This document shows positions 36,964 through 45,387 of a DNA stretch of 64,000 bases, piece after piece; the stretch's first letter is position 1; each line of letters begins with the position of its first letter. Position numbers and translations under genes: made by a program. The notes below the pieces were generated by a model. That model had not been told where the DNA came from. It saw only the letters and a program-made list of their open reading frames with translations, and did not search any database. This DNA is from an uncultured Psychrobacter sp. (lineage in GTDB: Bacteria > Pseudomonadota > Gammaproteobacteria > Pseudomonadales > Moraxellaceae), in NCBI GenBank assembly GCA_947501045.1, contig CANMUI010000003.1, positions 330,689 to 394,688 of the forward strand. The letters run 5' to 3'.

Positions 36964-37869
36964 TTAAATAACCTCCGGTCGTTTGCCGCCCTCAAACGGG
37001 AAGCGCTGACGAAAATCAGCAGCGATATCTTCAAATGGCATCCACACCACCCCTTCATGGCTATTGATATAGTCAATCAAACGCTCAAGCATCATTAGCA
37101 CCTGCGGACGTCCAGAGACATCCGGATGAATGGTAAAGGGATAGACCGCGTAGTCCATATGACGATACACCCAGTCGAATTGGTCACGCCACATCTCTTC
37201 GATATCACGCGGATTGACAAAGCCATGACTGTTTGGCACGTTTTTCATAAACATCATTGGCGGCAGATCGTCCATATACCAGTTGGCCGCGATCTCAACC
37301 AAGTCAATCTCGTCACCGTGAGTCATAGGATGCATCCACTCCTCCGCGGTTTTGGAGTAGTCAATCAAATTCCATTGATCACCGACTCGCGCATAGAAGG
37401 GCTGAAAATCGCGATAACCTTGGCTATGGTCGTATTTGAAATCATATTTGGCTAAGATTTCAGGAGTCGCAGCCGACATCTCCCACCACGGCGCGACGTA
37501 ACCGCGCGGGCTTTGTCCCGTTAGCTTAGTGATCAGCTCGACTGATTTCTCCATGACCGCTTCTTCTTGCGCGCGCGTCATGGCGATCGGGTTTTCGTGC
37601 AAATAGCCATGAGCGCCGACTTCATGACCATGATCGACGATCATTTTGGCGATATCTGGAAAGGTCTCAATACTATGACCGGGGATAAAAAACGAGGTAC
37701 GTAGATCGTATTTTTTAAACAGCTTGAGCAAGCGCGGTACGCCGACCTCTGACGCCCAAACCCCGCGCTGAATATCTGAGGGGCTCTCGCCGCCGCCGTA
37801 GGAGCCGATTTGTCCGGCTACTGAATCGACGTCGGTACCAAAGCCGCATATAATGGTTTTTTTACTCAT
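36964..37869 (-). CDS. Polysaccharide-deacetylase family hydrolase, HP0310/PgdA-like
   Basis: A 301-residue NodB-type metal-dependent hydrolase without signal peptide. GTDVDSVAGQIGSYGGGESP (about 11-30), HEVGAHGYLHENPIAMT (His87, His91) and ANWYMDDLPPMMFMKN closely recall H. pylori HP0310 (PgdA) as I remember it, whose metal ligands Asp14/His86/His90 align to Asp15/His87/His91. The same family includes PuuE-type allantoinases, so a small cyclic amide or imide is as plausible as peptidoglycan, and the cytoplasmic location and amidase neighbour favour that. The frame extends to 37914, but AAGGAGAG before ATG 37869 fixes the start. Confidence 0.87.
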   Translation of the reverse strand: MSKKTIICGFGTDVDSVAGQIGSYGGGESPSDIQRGVWASEVGVPRLLKLFKKYDLRTSFFIPGHSIETFPDIAKMIVDHGHEVGAHGYLHENPIAMTRAQEEAVMEKSVELITKLTGQSPRGYVAPWWEMSAATPEILAKYDFKYDHSQGYRDFQPFYARVGDQWNLIDYSKTAEEWMHPMTHGDEIDLVEIAANWYMDDLPPMMFMKNVPNSHGFVNPRDIEEMWRDQFDWVYRHMDYAVYPFTIHPDVSGRPQVLMMLERLIDYINSHEGVVWMPFEDIAADFRQRFPFEGGKRPEVI

Positions 37870-37971
37870 GTCGCTCTCCTTGGATGATTGTAATACCTTT
37901 AAAGTAGGTATCATTCCTTTGTTAATCTTATTTTAGCGCTTTATGGCTCATAGCTTTTTATACAAATAGCT

Positions 37972-39345
37972 TCAACTTCTAGACAAGATGTTTTCAATGG
38001 TAATTGTAGCTGATAGCAAATCACTTTCGCGACCACCAGGCATAGATAATAAAATACTGGTTGGCAGCTGATTTTGATCCACGCCATTTGGCAAGGCAAT
38101 ACCGCACCAGTCCAAAAAATTACCCAGTGCCGTATTGCGCAGCATCAATTGATTAGTGCGCTGGTATAGCTCATCGTCGTCTTCTAACGGTTTAAGCTTG
38201 GGCGCGGTAATAGCAGTAGTGGGAAACAACATAATCTGGTCGCCTTGAGCTTGACGATTTTGTATTATTAGCTTTGCTCTTTCTCTTCTAATTACAATAA
38301 GGTCGCGCGCGCTCATCTCACCTGCACTAAGAATGCGCTCAACAATTCGTGGGTCCATTTGCACGGCGTCTGCAGAATGCACTAAATCCCAATGTACGTC
38401 TAATGCTTCAGGCCCTACTAGATAGCCGTGTTCAGATGAAAGCGCTCTAATTTGGTCAAACTCGCGACATACTCCGCGTACTACCGTCGCCCCTGCCATC
38501 TGTAGTGCGCGCACGCTAGCTTCAAAATTCTCCACTACCGCCTGTTCAGCATGGTTAAAAACTACGTTAGTAGGAACAAAAAATTTTAGTTTGTGTATAG
38601 GAGTGGGTTTAGGAATACTGATAGCGCGTCCGTTTAGAATATCCGCCGCCCCAATACAGCTTTTAAGATCAGCAGCGAGCGGCCCAAAGGTATCAAGGGT
38701 CACAGATAAAGGATAGGTGCCGCCCTTTGGAAACGCTTTGCTCGAGCCTTTGTAGCCAACTACGCCGTTTAGCGCTGCTGGGATACGTACCGAGCCGCCG
38801 GTATCGCTACCGATAGCTAATGGCACGAGGCCGCGCGCGACAGCGACACCGCACCCTGAGGACGAGCCGCCAGGAATGCGCTCAACATTAGTACCATACG
38901 GGTTTTTGGGAGTGCCGTAATGCGGATTAAGACCAAGGCCTGAATAGGCAAACTCGGTCATGTTAAGACAGCCAACAGATACTAGGCCAGCTTGAGCGGC
39001 ATTGGTAACCATAGTAGCGTCATGAGCAGCAGGCACATTTGACTTGAGGACAACTGAGCCTGCCGTAGTCACTCGATCTTTTATATCAAAAAGATCTTTC
39101 CACGCAACAGGAATACCATCCCATGGACTAAAGGGCTTACCTTGTTGACGACGCTGTCTTGAAGCCTGCGCTTCTTGTAGTGCACGTTCTTCCAATAACT
39201 CGGTAAAGATAGCAGGATCACAGGATTTGATATGAGCAAATGTCGCTTGGATTAATTCAACCGGACAAAGACTCCCGTCTGCAAGTTGAGTTGCCATATC
39301 TAGGGCCGATACAGGTGCTTTGCCAATCTTATCCATTACGCTCAT
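37972..39345 (-). CDS. Amidase, amidase-signature family
   Basis: A 457-residue Ser-cisSer-Lys amide hydrolase. Lys83 (PVAWKDLFDIK), cis-Ser161 (PGGSSSGCG) and nucleophile Ser185 (GSDTGGSVRIPA) form the triad with the usual 24-residue spacing. No signal peptide is seen. It is the first gene of the run amidase, deacetylase, CxxC protein and CobW GTPase, about 100 bp ahead of the deacetylase. Relatives include AtzF/allophanate hydrolase-like and aryl-amidase enzymes; the substrate cannot be told. Nitrogen scavenging from an amide is inferred from the context. Confidence 0.88.
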   Translation of the reverse strand: MSVMDKIGKAPVSALDMATQLADGSLCPVELIQATFAHIKSCDPAIFTELLEERALQEAQASRQRRQQGKPFSPWDGIPVAWKDLFDIKDRVTTAGSVVLKSNVPAAHDATMVTNAAQAGLVSVGCLNMTEFAYSGLGLNPHYGTPKNPYGTNVERIPGGSSSGCGVAVARGLVPLAIGSDTGGSVRIPAALNGVVGYKGSSKAFPKGGTYPLSVTLDTFGPLAADLKSCIGAADILNGRAISIPKPTPIHKLKFFVPTNVVFNHAEQAVVENFEASVRALQMAGATVVRGVCREFDQIRALSSEHGYLVGPEALDVHWDLVHSADAVQMDPRIVERILSAGEMSARDLIVIRRERAKLIIQNRQAQGDQIMLFPTTAITAPKLKPLEDDDELYQRTNQLMLRNTALGNFLDWCGIALPNGVDQNQLPTSILLSMPGGRESDLLSATITIENILSRS

Positions 39346-39462
39346 AAACTGCTCCCTATAAAAACCTTACTAAAAGTAATGTATTAACCATAAGGCAAAA
39401 GGTAGGTAGAGTCAATTTACTTTATTTATCTACAGTCCTTCTTTAGATAATAAAAAGACAAT

Positions 39463-39489
39463 AAAAAAAACGACCAACGCATTGATCGC
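39463..39489 (-). terminator. Rho-independent terminator after the DUF442-like phosphatase gene
   Basis: On the minus strand GCGATCAA, a 4-base loop and TTGGTCGT (two G-U pairs) are followed by eight U residues. Confidence 0.75.
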
Positions 39490-39550
39490 CTTTTAAAATA
39501 TGTTACTTAGCTTGTGCATGGCTTCATGCACTGCCGTGCTTATTAAAGCT

Positions 39551-40066
39551 TTAGCGCGGTACCAATAATCGGTTATGCACCTCATCTGCAAGATTGGTGA
39601 GTCCATGACTGTAACCTCGTTCCATTGCGGTATCCATTTTACGGCCACGCAGCCAACCAGCGCGCAGTGCAGTTGCTGCACCCACTCGATTGCCAGACCC
39701 GCAGTGCATCGCTATTTTTTTGCCATGATGCTGACGCAATATATTATCAAATGCCAATATATTAAGCTGTTTTAAATCATCAGGGCCATTTATAGACAGA
39801 TGCTCGTAAGTCATTCCTGCTCGCTCAACCGCTTCTACCTCATTGAATGCCAGCTCCTCATCAGGCTGCAAATTAATCACTACCTCAACGCCAGCCTCGG
39901 CTAGTGCCTGTACTTTATTTTCATCGAGCGCCCCGCAAACGATAGTTTTTTTATCAGGACGAAAATAGGGTTCTAAAGCACTATTAAGATCAATGTTATT
40001 GTCAGCTGCAAAAGCACTTACATCGTTTGCGTCTTTAGTAGGTGTAGTATCGGAGTGTACCGTCAT
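39551..40066 (-). CDS. DUF442/Blh-like protein-tyrosine-phosphatase-fold protein
   Basis: A 171-residue cytoplasmic protein. After about 35 acidic residues comes the small phosphatase fold of the beta-lactamase-hydrolase-like (DUF442) group: ENKVQALAEAGVEVVINLQP and then MHCGSGNRVGAATALRAGW with the active-site Cys and Arg near residues 121 and 126. Four residues separate Cys and Arg, unlike the CX5R of classical tyrosine phosphatases. Fusions of this domain act in sulfide metabolism in other bacteria, but no such partner is nearby. It stands alone with its own terminator, upstream neighbour MaoC. Confidence 0.78.
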   Translation of the reverse strand: MTVHSDTTPTKDANDVSAFAADNNIDLNSALEPYFRPDKKTIVCGALDENKVQALAEAGVEVVINLQPDEELAFNEVEAVERAGMTYEHLSINGPDDLKQLNILAFDNILRQHHGKKIAMHCGSGNRVGAATALRAGWLRGRKMDTAMERGYSHGLTNLADEVHNRLLVPR

Positions 40067-40120
40067 AATTAAGAATTTTTCAATTAAATAGTTATATTTT
40101 AAATAATGAATCTTTTACCT

Positions 40121-41041
40121 CTAAGACTGATCTTCATTCACCAGCTTTATTACACCGATAAGATGAGGTTTGTCGTTCTTAGCGCTATATAAACCAAAAA
40201 TACAGTTATCCTCAACATTTTCAAGCTTGGATGTAGGCTCACCAATCAATTCTACCTCCGATGGCAAGAATACAGGCAGCTTGAATGACACCTCGGTTGT
40301 ATAAGCTTCTGGCAAATCATCCATTAAAGCCAAGCATTTGGCTTTGGACCACATACCATGCGCGATAGCTTTGGGAAATCCAAAGGCACGCGCTGATAAG
40401 GGATGCAGATGAATCAAGTTAAAATCTCCTGAAACAAAAGCGTAACGACGACCAATATCTTCTGGCACTTCAAATACGGTATGTACTCCGGCCTCATCAA
40501 CCATAGGCTTGGCCGTTACTGGACGCACTTTACTTTTATCATTAGCATGACTGTCAGGATTTTTGCCACGCGCCAAATAGGTGGATACGCCTTCCCAAAT
40601 AACATTATCTTGCGATTTGACTGTAGTTACAAAATCAAACTGCTGACCTTGAGCATGATCGCGCAGGTTAGCAAAAGTTACTGACATAGCCACGGTTTCA
40701 CGCTCACCAATAGAACGATACTGTGTCACTTTATTATCCACATGCACCAGACCTAACATGGCAAAAGGAAACGGCTCTTTGACCATCATATTCATCTGCA
40801 GCGATTGTGACAGTACGGCAAAATAGGTAATCGGAACCTTTCCATTATCAGCAAAACCACAAATCTTACGATAATCTTTTAAGTTATCCTGATCAATATG
40901 TAGATCGTCCACATAGTAGGTCGCTTGCGGTAACTCATCTTTGCCGACTTTACGGTTGTCACCAATAGGCAATAGGCTTTTGATGATATTAGCATAAGTG
41001 GTATGCGTTTTTGGCAACGTATCGTAGTGTTGATCTGACAT
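40121..41041 (-). CDS. MaoC-like (R)-specific enoyl hydratase, HtdX-like
   Basis: A 306-residue double hot-dog hydratase. The C-terminal half has the MaoC hydratase motif FNLIHLHPLSARAFGFPKAIAHGMWSKAK (about residues 205-235), with the Asp/His positions in SGDFNLIHLHP. The N-terminal half is the second, non-catalytic hot-dog. It should hydrate trans-2-enoyl-thioesters. Length and neighbours (long FabG and thiolase) match mycobacterial HtdX (Rv0241c). A terminator lies between the FabG gene and this one, so it probably has its own promoter. Confidence 0.86.
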   Translation of the reverse strand: MSDQHYDTLPKTHTTYANIIKSLLPIGDNRKVGKDELPQATYYVDDLHIDQDNLKDYRKICGFADNGKVPITYFAVLSQSLQMNMMVKEPFPFAMLGLVHVDNKVTQYRSIGERETVAMSVTFANLRDHAQGQQFDFVTTVKSQDNVIWEGVSTYLARGKNPDSHANDKSKVRPVTAKPMVDEAGVHTVFEVPEDIGRRYAFVSGDFNLIHLHPLSARAFGFPKAIAHGMWSKAKCLALMDDLPEAYTTEVSFKLPVFLPSEVELIGEPTSKLENVEDNCIFGLYSAKNDKPHLIGVIKLVNEDQS

Positions 41042-41280
41042 AAACTAATCCTAAGTGAGGCCTGGAGAAAGTATTAAAGATAGCAAGTAAAGACGACAGA
41101 TATCTGATAAACGACATCATTTTACAGTATTTTGCTATATTTTTCATAAAACAAGCTAATAAACCATAGATCAAATTAGTTACAAAATATCCAGTCATTT
41201 AACAGTATAAGAAATGACGCTTTTGTTAAGGTATATTATCAATATAGCCAGCTCATTTTATTGTTGTACACTTTTATCAT

Positions 41281-41306
41281 AAAAAAGCCGCCCAAAGGCA
41301 GCTTTA
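41281..41306 (-). terminator. Rho-independent terminator after the long fabG
   Basis: On the minus strand AAAGCTGCC, a TTTG loop and GGCGGCTTT (one G-U pair) run into a U-tract, 53 bp past the fabG stop. The rest of the 317-bp gap to the MaoC gene (41042-41358) shows nothing else. Confidence 0.82.
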
Positions 41307-41358
41307 TTATTGTGTATGAGTAAATTTTTGCTAGTTATATGTTTACAACTAATACTGG

Positions 41359-42759
41359 TTAAGCACCAAGTAAGCTTTGACCACAGACACGTACGGTATT
41401 ACCGTTTAGACCACCAGAGGCAGGGGAAGCCAGCCAAGCAATAGTTTCGGCAACATCAACAGGCAGTCCGCCTTGACTCATCGAGTTCATGCGGCGGCCC
41501 GCCTCACGAATAGCAAAAGGAATCGCTTCGGTCATCTGCGTCTCAATAAAACCTGGAGCGACGGCATTAATAGTCATGCCTTTATCATTATCAGCCAGCT
41601 GCTTGGCAGTAGCATTAACCAGACCAATGACGCCGGCTTTAGAAGTGGCATAGTTGCTTTGACCCAAGTTGCCTGCGATACCTGATATTGAAGAGACACA
41701 AACGATACGTGCATTGTCTTTGAACGCCTCATGATCAAGTAAGTAGCGATTGAGCTTGACGATACTGGCAAGGTTAATATTAATAACCATGTCCCATTTT
41801 TCTTCATCCATCTTAGCCAGTGTCTTATCACGGGTCACGCCAGCGTTGTGAATGATCGCATCAAGACCACCGCGTTTTTGTGCTGCCTCAGCAATCTCTT
41901 TGCCAGCCTCGTCGCTGGTGATATCGACCATGATGGTTGAGCCACTAATCTCGCTTGCGACCTTTTGCAAATCGCTCTGCTGCTGCGGTACATCAAGACA
42001 GATCACATGTGCCCCTTCACGTGCCAAAACGCGCGCGATTGCCTCGCCAATGCCGCGGCTAGCACCCGTGACGAGCATGGTTTTGCCGCCTAATGGCTGG
42101 GTCCAATCGACATCGACAGCATCGCCTTGACTGACTCGTACCACTTGCCCTGATACATATGCCGAACGCGCTGAGGTAAAGAATCGTAGCGTTGAATCTA
42201 GATGTTGCTCTGCCCCTTTAGCCACATAGATGAGCTGTGCGGTAACCCCGCGTTTAAACTCTTTACCTACAGACTTGACAAAGCCCTCAAGCGCACGCTG
42301 CGCCAGTGCCGTCTCAACGTCATCGATAGCTTCTGGTGGACGACCGATAATAATAACGCGGCCTGACTTCTCGATGCGGCGTGCTACAAAGTGAAAGAAC
42401 TCGTAAACTTGTTTAAGCTCATCGGCATTACTGATGTTGCTGGCATCAAATAGCAATACCTTGAATTTTTCATCACCGCCAGTATTGGCTTTAGCATCGA
42501 TACCTGCATCGGCAAGCGCGTCTTTAATATCATCACGACTGTTGACATAAATCTCAGCGTGCAGCTCTGACAAAATACGTGCCACCGCGGCACTAACACT
42601 CATATCACCACCATCAGCACGTCCTACCAAAACGCTACCGCGTACCAAACGCTGACCGCTCTCAAAGCGATCAAGACTCTCAGGTAGCGGTAAACCCAAA
42701 TTTTTGGCAACCTTTTTACCAATTGTAGATTGAACAAAATCACCATAACGATCTGACAT
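41359..42759 (-). CDS. Long-chain 3-oxoacyl-thioester reductase, high-molecular-weight FabG (FabG4-like)
   Basis: A 466-residue reductase in two parts. Residues 1-200 are a flavodoxin-like N-terminal domain without intact cofactor motif. Residues 220-466 are a standard SDR ketoreductase: TGASRGIG (231-238), NAG (305-307), Ser356/357 in VSSISG, and YATSK with Tyr370 and Lys374. This architecture is that of M. tuberculosis FabG4 (Rv0242c), which prefers CoA thioesters. GGAGTG precedes the ATG. It diverges from a thiolase gene across a 605-bp spacer. Likely partner of the MaoC hydratase in beta-oxidation or in building 3-hydroxyacyl chains. Confidence 0.9.
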   Translation of the reverse strand: MSDRYGDFVQSTIGKKVAKNLGLPLPESLDRFESGQRLVRGSVLVGRADGGDMSVSAAVARILSELHAEIYVNSRDDIKDALADAGIDAKANTGGDEKFKVLLFDASNISNADELKQVYEFFHFVARRIEKSGRVIIIGRPPEAIDDVETALAQRALEGFVKSVGKEFKRGVTAQLIYVAKGAEQHLDSTLRFFTSARSAYVSGQVVRVSQGDAVDVDWTQPLGGKTMLVTGASRGIGEAIARVLAREGAHVICLDVPQQQSDLQKVASEISGSTIMVDITSDEAGKEIAEAAQKRGGLDAIIHNAGVTRDKTLAKMDEEKWDMVININLASIVKLNRYLLDHEAFKDNARIVCVSSISGIAGNLGQSNYATSKAGVIGLVNATAKQLADNDKGMTINAVAPGFIETQMTEAIPFAIREAGRRMNSMSQGGLPVDVAETIAWLASPASGGLNGNTVRVCGQSLLGA

Positions 42760-43364
42760 ATAACACTCCTTTTTAAAATTAACTTTATTATAAACCTACT
42801 GCTCATAAAGACTTATCACAATATGCTAGTCTTTGATAAATAGTTCTAAATTCGACACAACTATACACGCCCAGTATACACAAGTCCAAAATTCAACATA
42901 CGGCCGCTTGCATGACGCTTGCGCTTAAAAAGATGAAACGGTACGGTTACTTTCTAATCATTTAAAAAGCAGAGACCTATGTTAATATTAAATCTAGTTA
43001 AGATTGAACCTAAGTTGAAACTAGATTCAATATCAAGACTTATTCATCTGCTGACAACAATATATTACTAAATAGACAGCTAAACAATGGCTATAAGCAG
43101 CACTTACTAGTCTATATATTTATAGTCGATTAGTATTTAAAATTGAATATCGCTTACTTGGTTTGCCAAAGGCATACGGTAACAAGATAAAAATTATTAC
43201 GATAAATCGCCAATATCTTATATATATTAACGATTTACTATGACCATTTTTATCATAATTGTAGTTACCAGATAAGCCTATTGCTATTTTTAGCTCAATA
43301 ACTAGCAGTATCTTAGTAGTTTGTAATTACTATTTATGCATTCACTTATTTTAAGGATTATTTC
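42760..43364. other. 605-bp divergent regulatory region between fabG4-like and thiolase genes
   Basis: Very AT-rich, with no gene. It contains an inverted repeat at 42988-42999/43019-43030 (TTAAATCTAGTT and AACTAGATTCAA, one mismatch) of operator type. No other structure was seen. Confidence 0.6.
42988..43030. promoter_or_regulatory. Candidate operator inverted repeat
   Basis: Arms of 12 bp with one mismatch are separated by 19 bp, lying about 230 bp before the fabG start and 335 bp before the thiolase start. No regulator gene is adjacent, so the assignment is speculative. Confidence 0.3.
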
Positions 43365-45137
43365 ATGAGTAACGAGAAAAACAGCCCTGTTGTTGAAAGC
43401 ACTGTCGTTAAAGGTAGTAGCAAGATAAACGACAATGACCCCAAAGGCACCGATACTTCAAATAAAAATGAAGCCAATGACACTACCAAAAACACTGCTC
43501 ATTATGATTCAATCGCTGAGCTGAAAAAGGCTACCGAGATTGTTGATGCTGATGGCAATCCTATAAGTGATAACGATGAGCAAACTGAGGAACAGCAGAA
43601 AAAAGCTAAGATCAAAGAGGATTTAAAACAAGAGTCCAATCTTGATGACACGGCATACCCTTCTGATGATCTTAATCCTCTTGCGCAATCAGATGCTGCT
43701 GAAACGTCTGCGCAAAGCGAAGAGAACCATAAAGGAAGCAGCGCAGAGAGTACGAGCAAAAAAGACAGCGCTCAAGATGATAAAGAGGCTGATGATAATA
43801 CAGTCGATAAAGCACAAACCAAACCTAAACAAACCAGTCAAACCAAGCTCAGTCCCAACCAGCATCGCGTTGCTGTCTTAGGCGGCAACCGTATTCCCTT
43901 TGCTCGCTCAAATGGCCCTTACTCCGATGCCAGCAATATAGATATGCTTACCGCTGCCCTCAACGGTCTTATTGAGCGCTATGACTTGCAAGGTGAGCGC
44001 GTAGGTGAAGTGGTCGCAGGTGCGGTACTCAAACTAAGCCGCGATTTGAGTTTGACTCGCGAATCAGCCCTCAATACCGCTTTAGATCCACACACTCCAG
44101 CTTATGATATCTCGCAGGCTTGCGGTACGGGCTTGCAAGCGACCTTTGCCTCAGCAAACAAAATCGCTTTAGGTATTATTGATTCAGCCATTACCGGTGG
44201 TGTTGATACCACCTCGGATGCACCGATCTCTTTAGGCGATGGCCTGCGTCATGCTCTCATTAAATTAGGTGCAGCTAGAAATAATAAAGATCGTTTAAAA
44301 GCATTATTAAGTATTAACCCAAAAGATTTGATTGATTCACCGCAAAATGGCGAGCCGCGTACCGGTCTTTCTATGGGCGAGCATCAGGCAATCACCACGC
44401 TTGAATGGAACATTAGTCGTGAAGATCAAGACGAGCTGGCCTTTAATAGCCATAAAAACCTAGCGCGTGCTTATGATGAGGGTTTCTTCGATGATCTGAT
44501 TACTCCTTATAAAGGTCTGACGCGCGATAACAATTTGCGTCCCGATACTACTTTAGAGAAACTGAGTAATCTAAAGCCCGTATTCGGTAAAAAGAACGCC
44601 AATCCAACGATGACCGCGGCCAACTCTACTCCGCTTACCGATGGTGCTTCTTGTGTACTATTAGGTAATGATGAATGGGCTGAGGCGCATGGCCTAAAAC
44701 CTTTAGCTTATATCGTCCATCAAGAAACAGCAGCTGTAGACTTTATTGGCAAATCTGGCAATAAAGAAGGTTTGCTTATGGCACCTGCCTATGCCGTACC
44801 GCGTATGCTTGAGCGCGCCGGATTAAGCTTACAGGACTTTGATTTTTATGAGATCCATGAAGCCTTTGCCGCGCAAGTTCTATCGACGCTTGCTGCGTGG
44901 GAAGATGAGACTTTCTGTAAAGAGCGCTTAGGTTTAGATGCGCCACTGGGTTCAATTGATCGTAGCAAACTTAACGTCAATGGCTCCTCTCTTGCAGCAG
45001 GTCACCCTTTTGCCGCAACTGGTGGTCGTATTTTAGCGACAGCAGCCAAACTGCTTGATCAAAAAGGATCGGGCCGTGCACTGATCTCTATTTGTGCCGC
45101 TGGTGGTCAAGGCGTTACCTGTATCTTAGAGAAATAG
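43365..45137 (+). CDS. Acetyl-CoA C-acyltransferase (thiolase, FadI/FadA2-like) with long disordered N-terminus
   Basis: The thiolase core occupies residues 166-590 (HRVAVLGGNRIPFARSNGPY onward), about 425 residues, as in FadI. Nucleophile Cys253 (SQACGTGLQ), EIHEAFAAQV, SSLAAGHPFAATGGR and C-terminal CAAGGQG complete the active site. Residues 1-165 are Asp/Glu/Lys/Ser/Gln-rich, with almost no hydrophobic clusters, and so probably disordered. AAGGATTATTTC before the ATG supports a start that includes this tail. It diverges from the long FabG. The trio with MaoC should interconvert acyl-CoA and 3-oxoacyl/3-hydroxyacyl-CoA. Confidence 0.9.
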   Translation: MSNEKNSPVVESTVVKGSSKINDNDPKGTDTSNKNEANDTTKNTAHYDSIAELKKATEIVDADGNPISDNDEQTEEQQKKAKIKEDLKQESNLDDTAYPSDDLNPLAQSDAAETSAQSEENHKGSSAESTSKKDSAQDDKEADDNTVDKAQTKPKQTSQTKLSPNQHRVAVLGGNRIPFARSNGPYSDASNIDMLTAALNGLIERYDLQGERVGEVVAGAVLKLSRDLSLTRESALNTALDPHTPAYDISQACGTGLQATFASANKIALGIIDSAITGGVDTTSDAPISLGDGLRHALIKLGAARNNKDRLKALLSINPKDLIDSPQNGEPRTGLSMGEHQAITTLEWNISREDQDELAFNSHKNLARAYDEGFFDDLITPYKGLTRDNNLRPDTTLEKLSNLKPVFGKKNANPTMTAANSTPLTDGASCVLLGNDEWAEAHGLKPLAYIVHQETAAVDFIGKSGNKEGLLMAPAYAVPRMLERAGLSLQDFDFYEIHEAFAAQVLSTLAAWEDETFCKERLGLDAPLGSIDRSKLNVNGSSLAAGHPFAATGGRILATAAKLLDQKGSGRALISICAAGGQGVTCILEK

Positions 45138-45188
45138 CGCGCTTTAGGCTTTTATATTATTAAAGGCCAATCTTATTAGTCGTTAGAT

Positions 45189-45224
45189 ATACCCTTTAAT
45201 CAATGGATTAGAGGGTATTTTTTT
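45189..45224 (+). terminator. Rho-independent terminator after the thiolase gene
   Basis: ATACCCTTTAATC, an AATG loop and GATTAGAGGGTAT (one G-U pair) are followed by a T-run. Confidence 0.88.
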
Positions 45225-45387
45225 GCTGACGAATATGAATATGATAGATAGGATAATTGATAACCCTATAACGAAAACCCTTAGCTCTATTATAGATATG
45301 ATACCTGACTATGATAAAGTGATAACCAACAATAGAGTCAGAGTGTTTAGCTAACACCGTTTAATAACAAAACGATAGGAGCCTTAT

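Noticed and set aside
42760..43364. Missed small gene in the 605-bp spacer
   Set aside because: All frames are broken by stops and very AT-rich; no SD-ATG pair with a sensible product was found.
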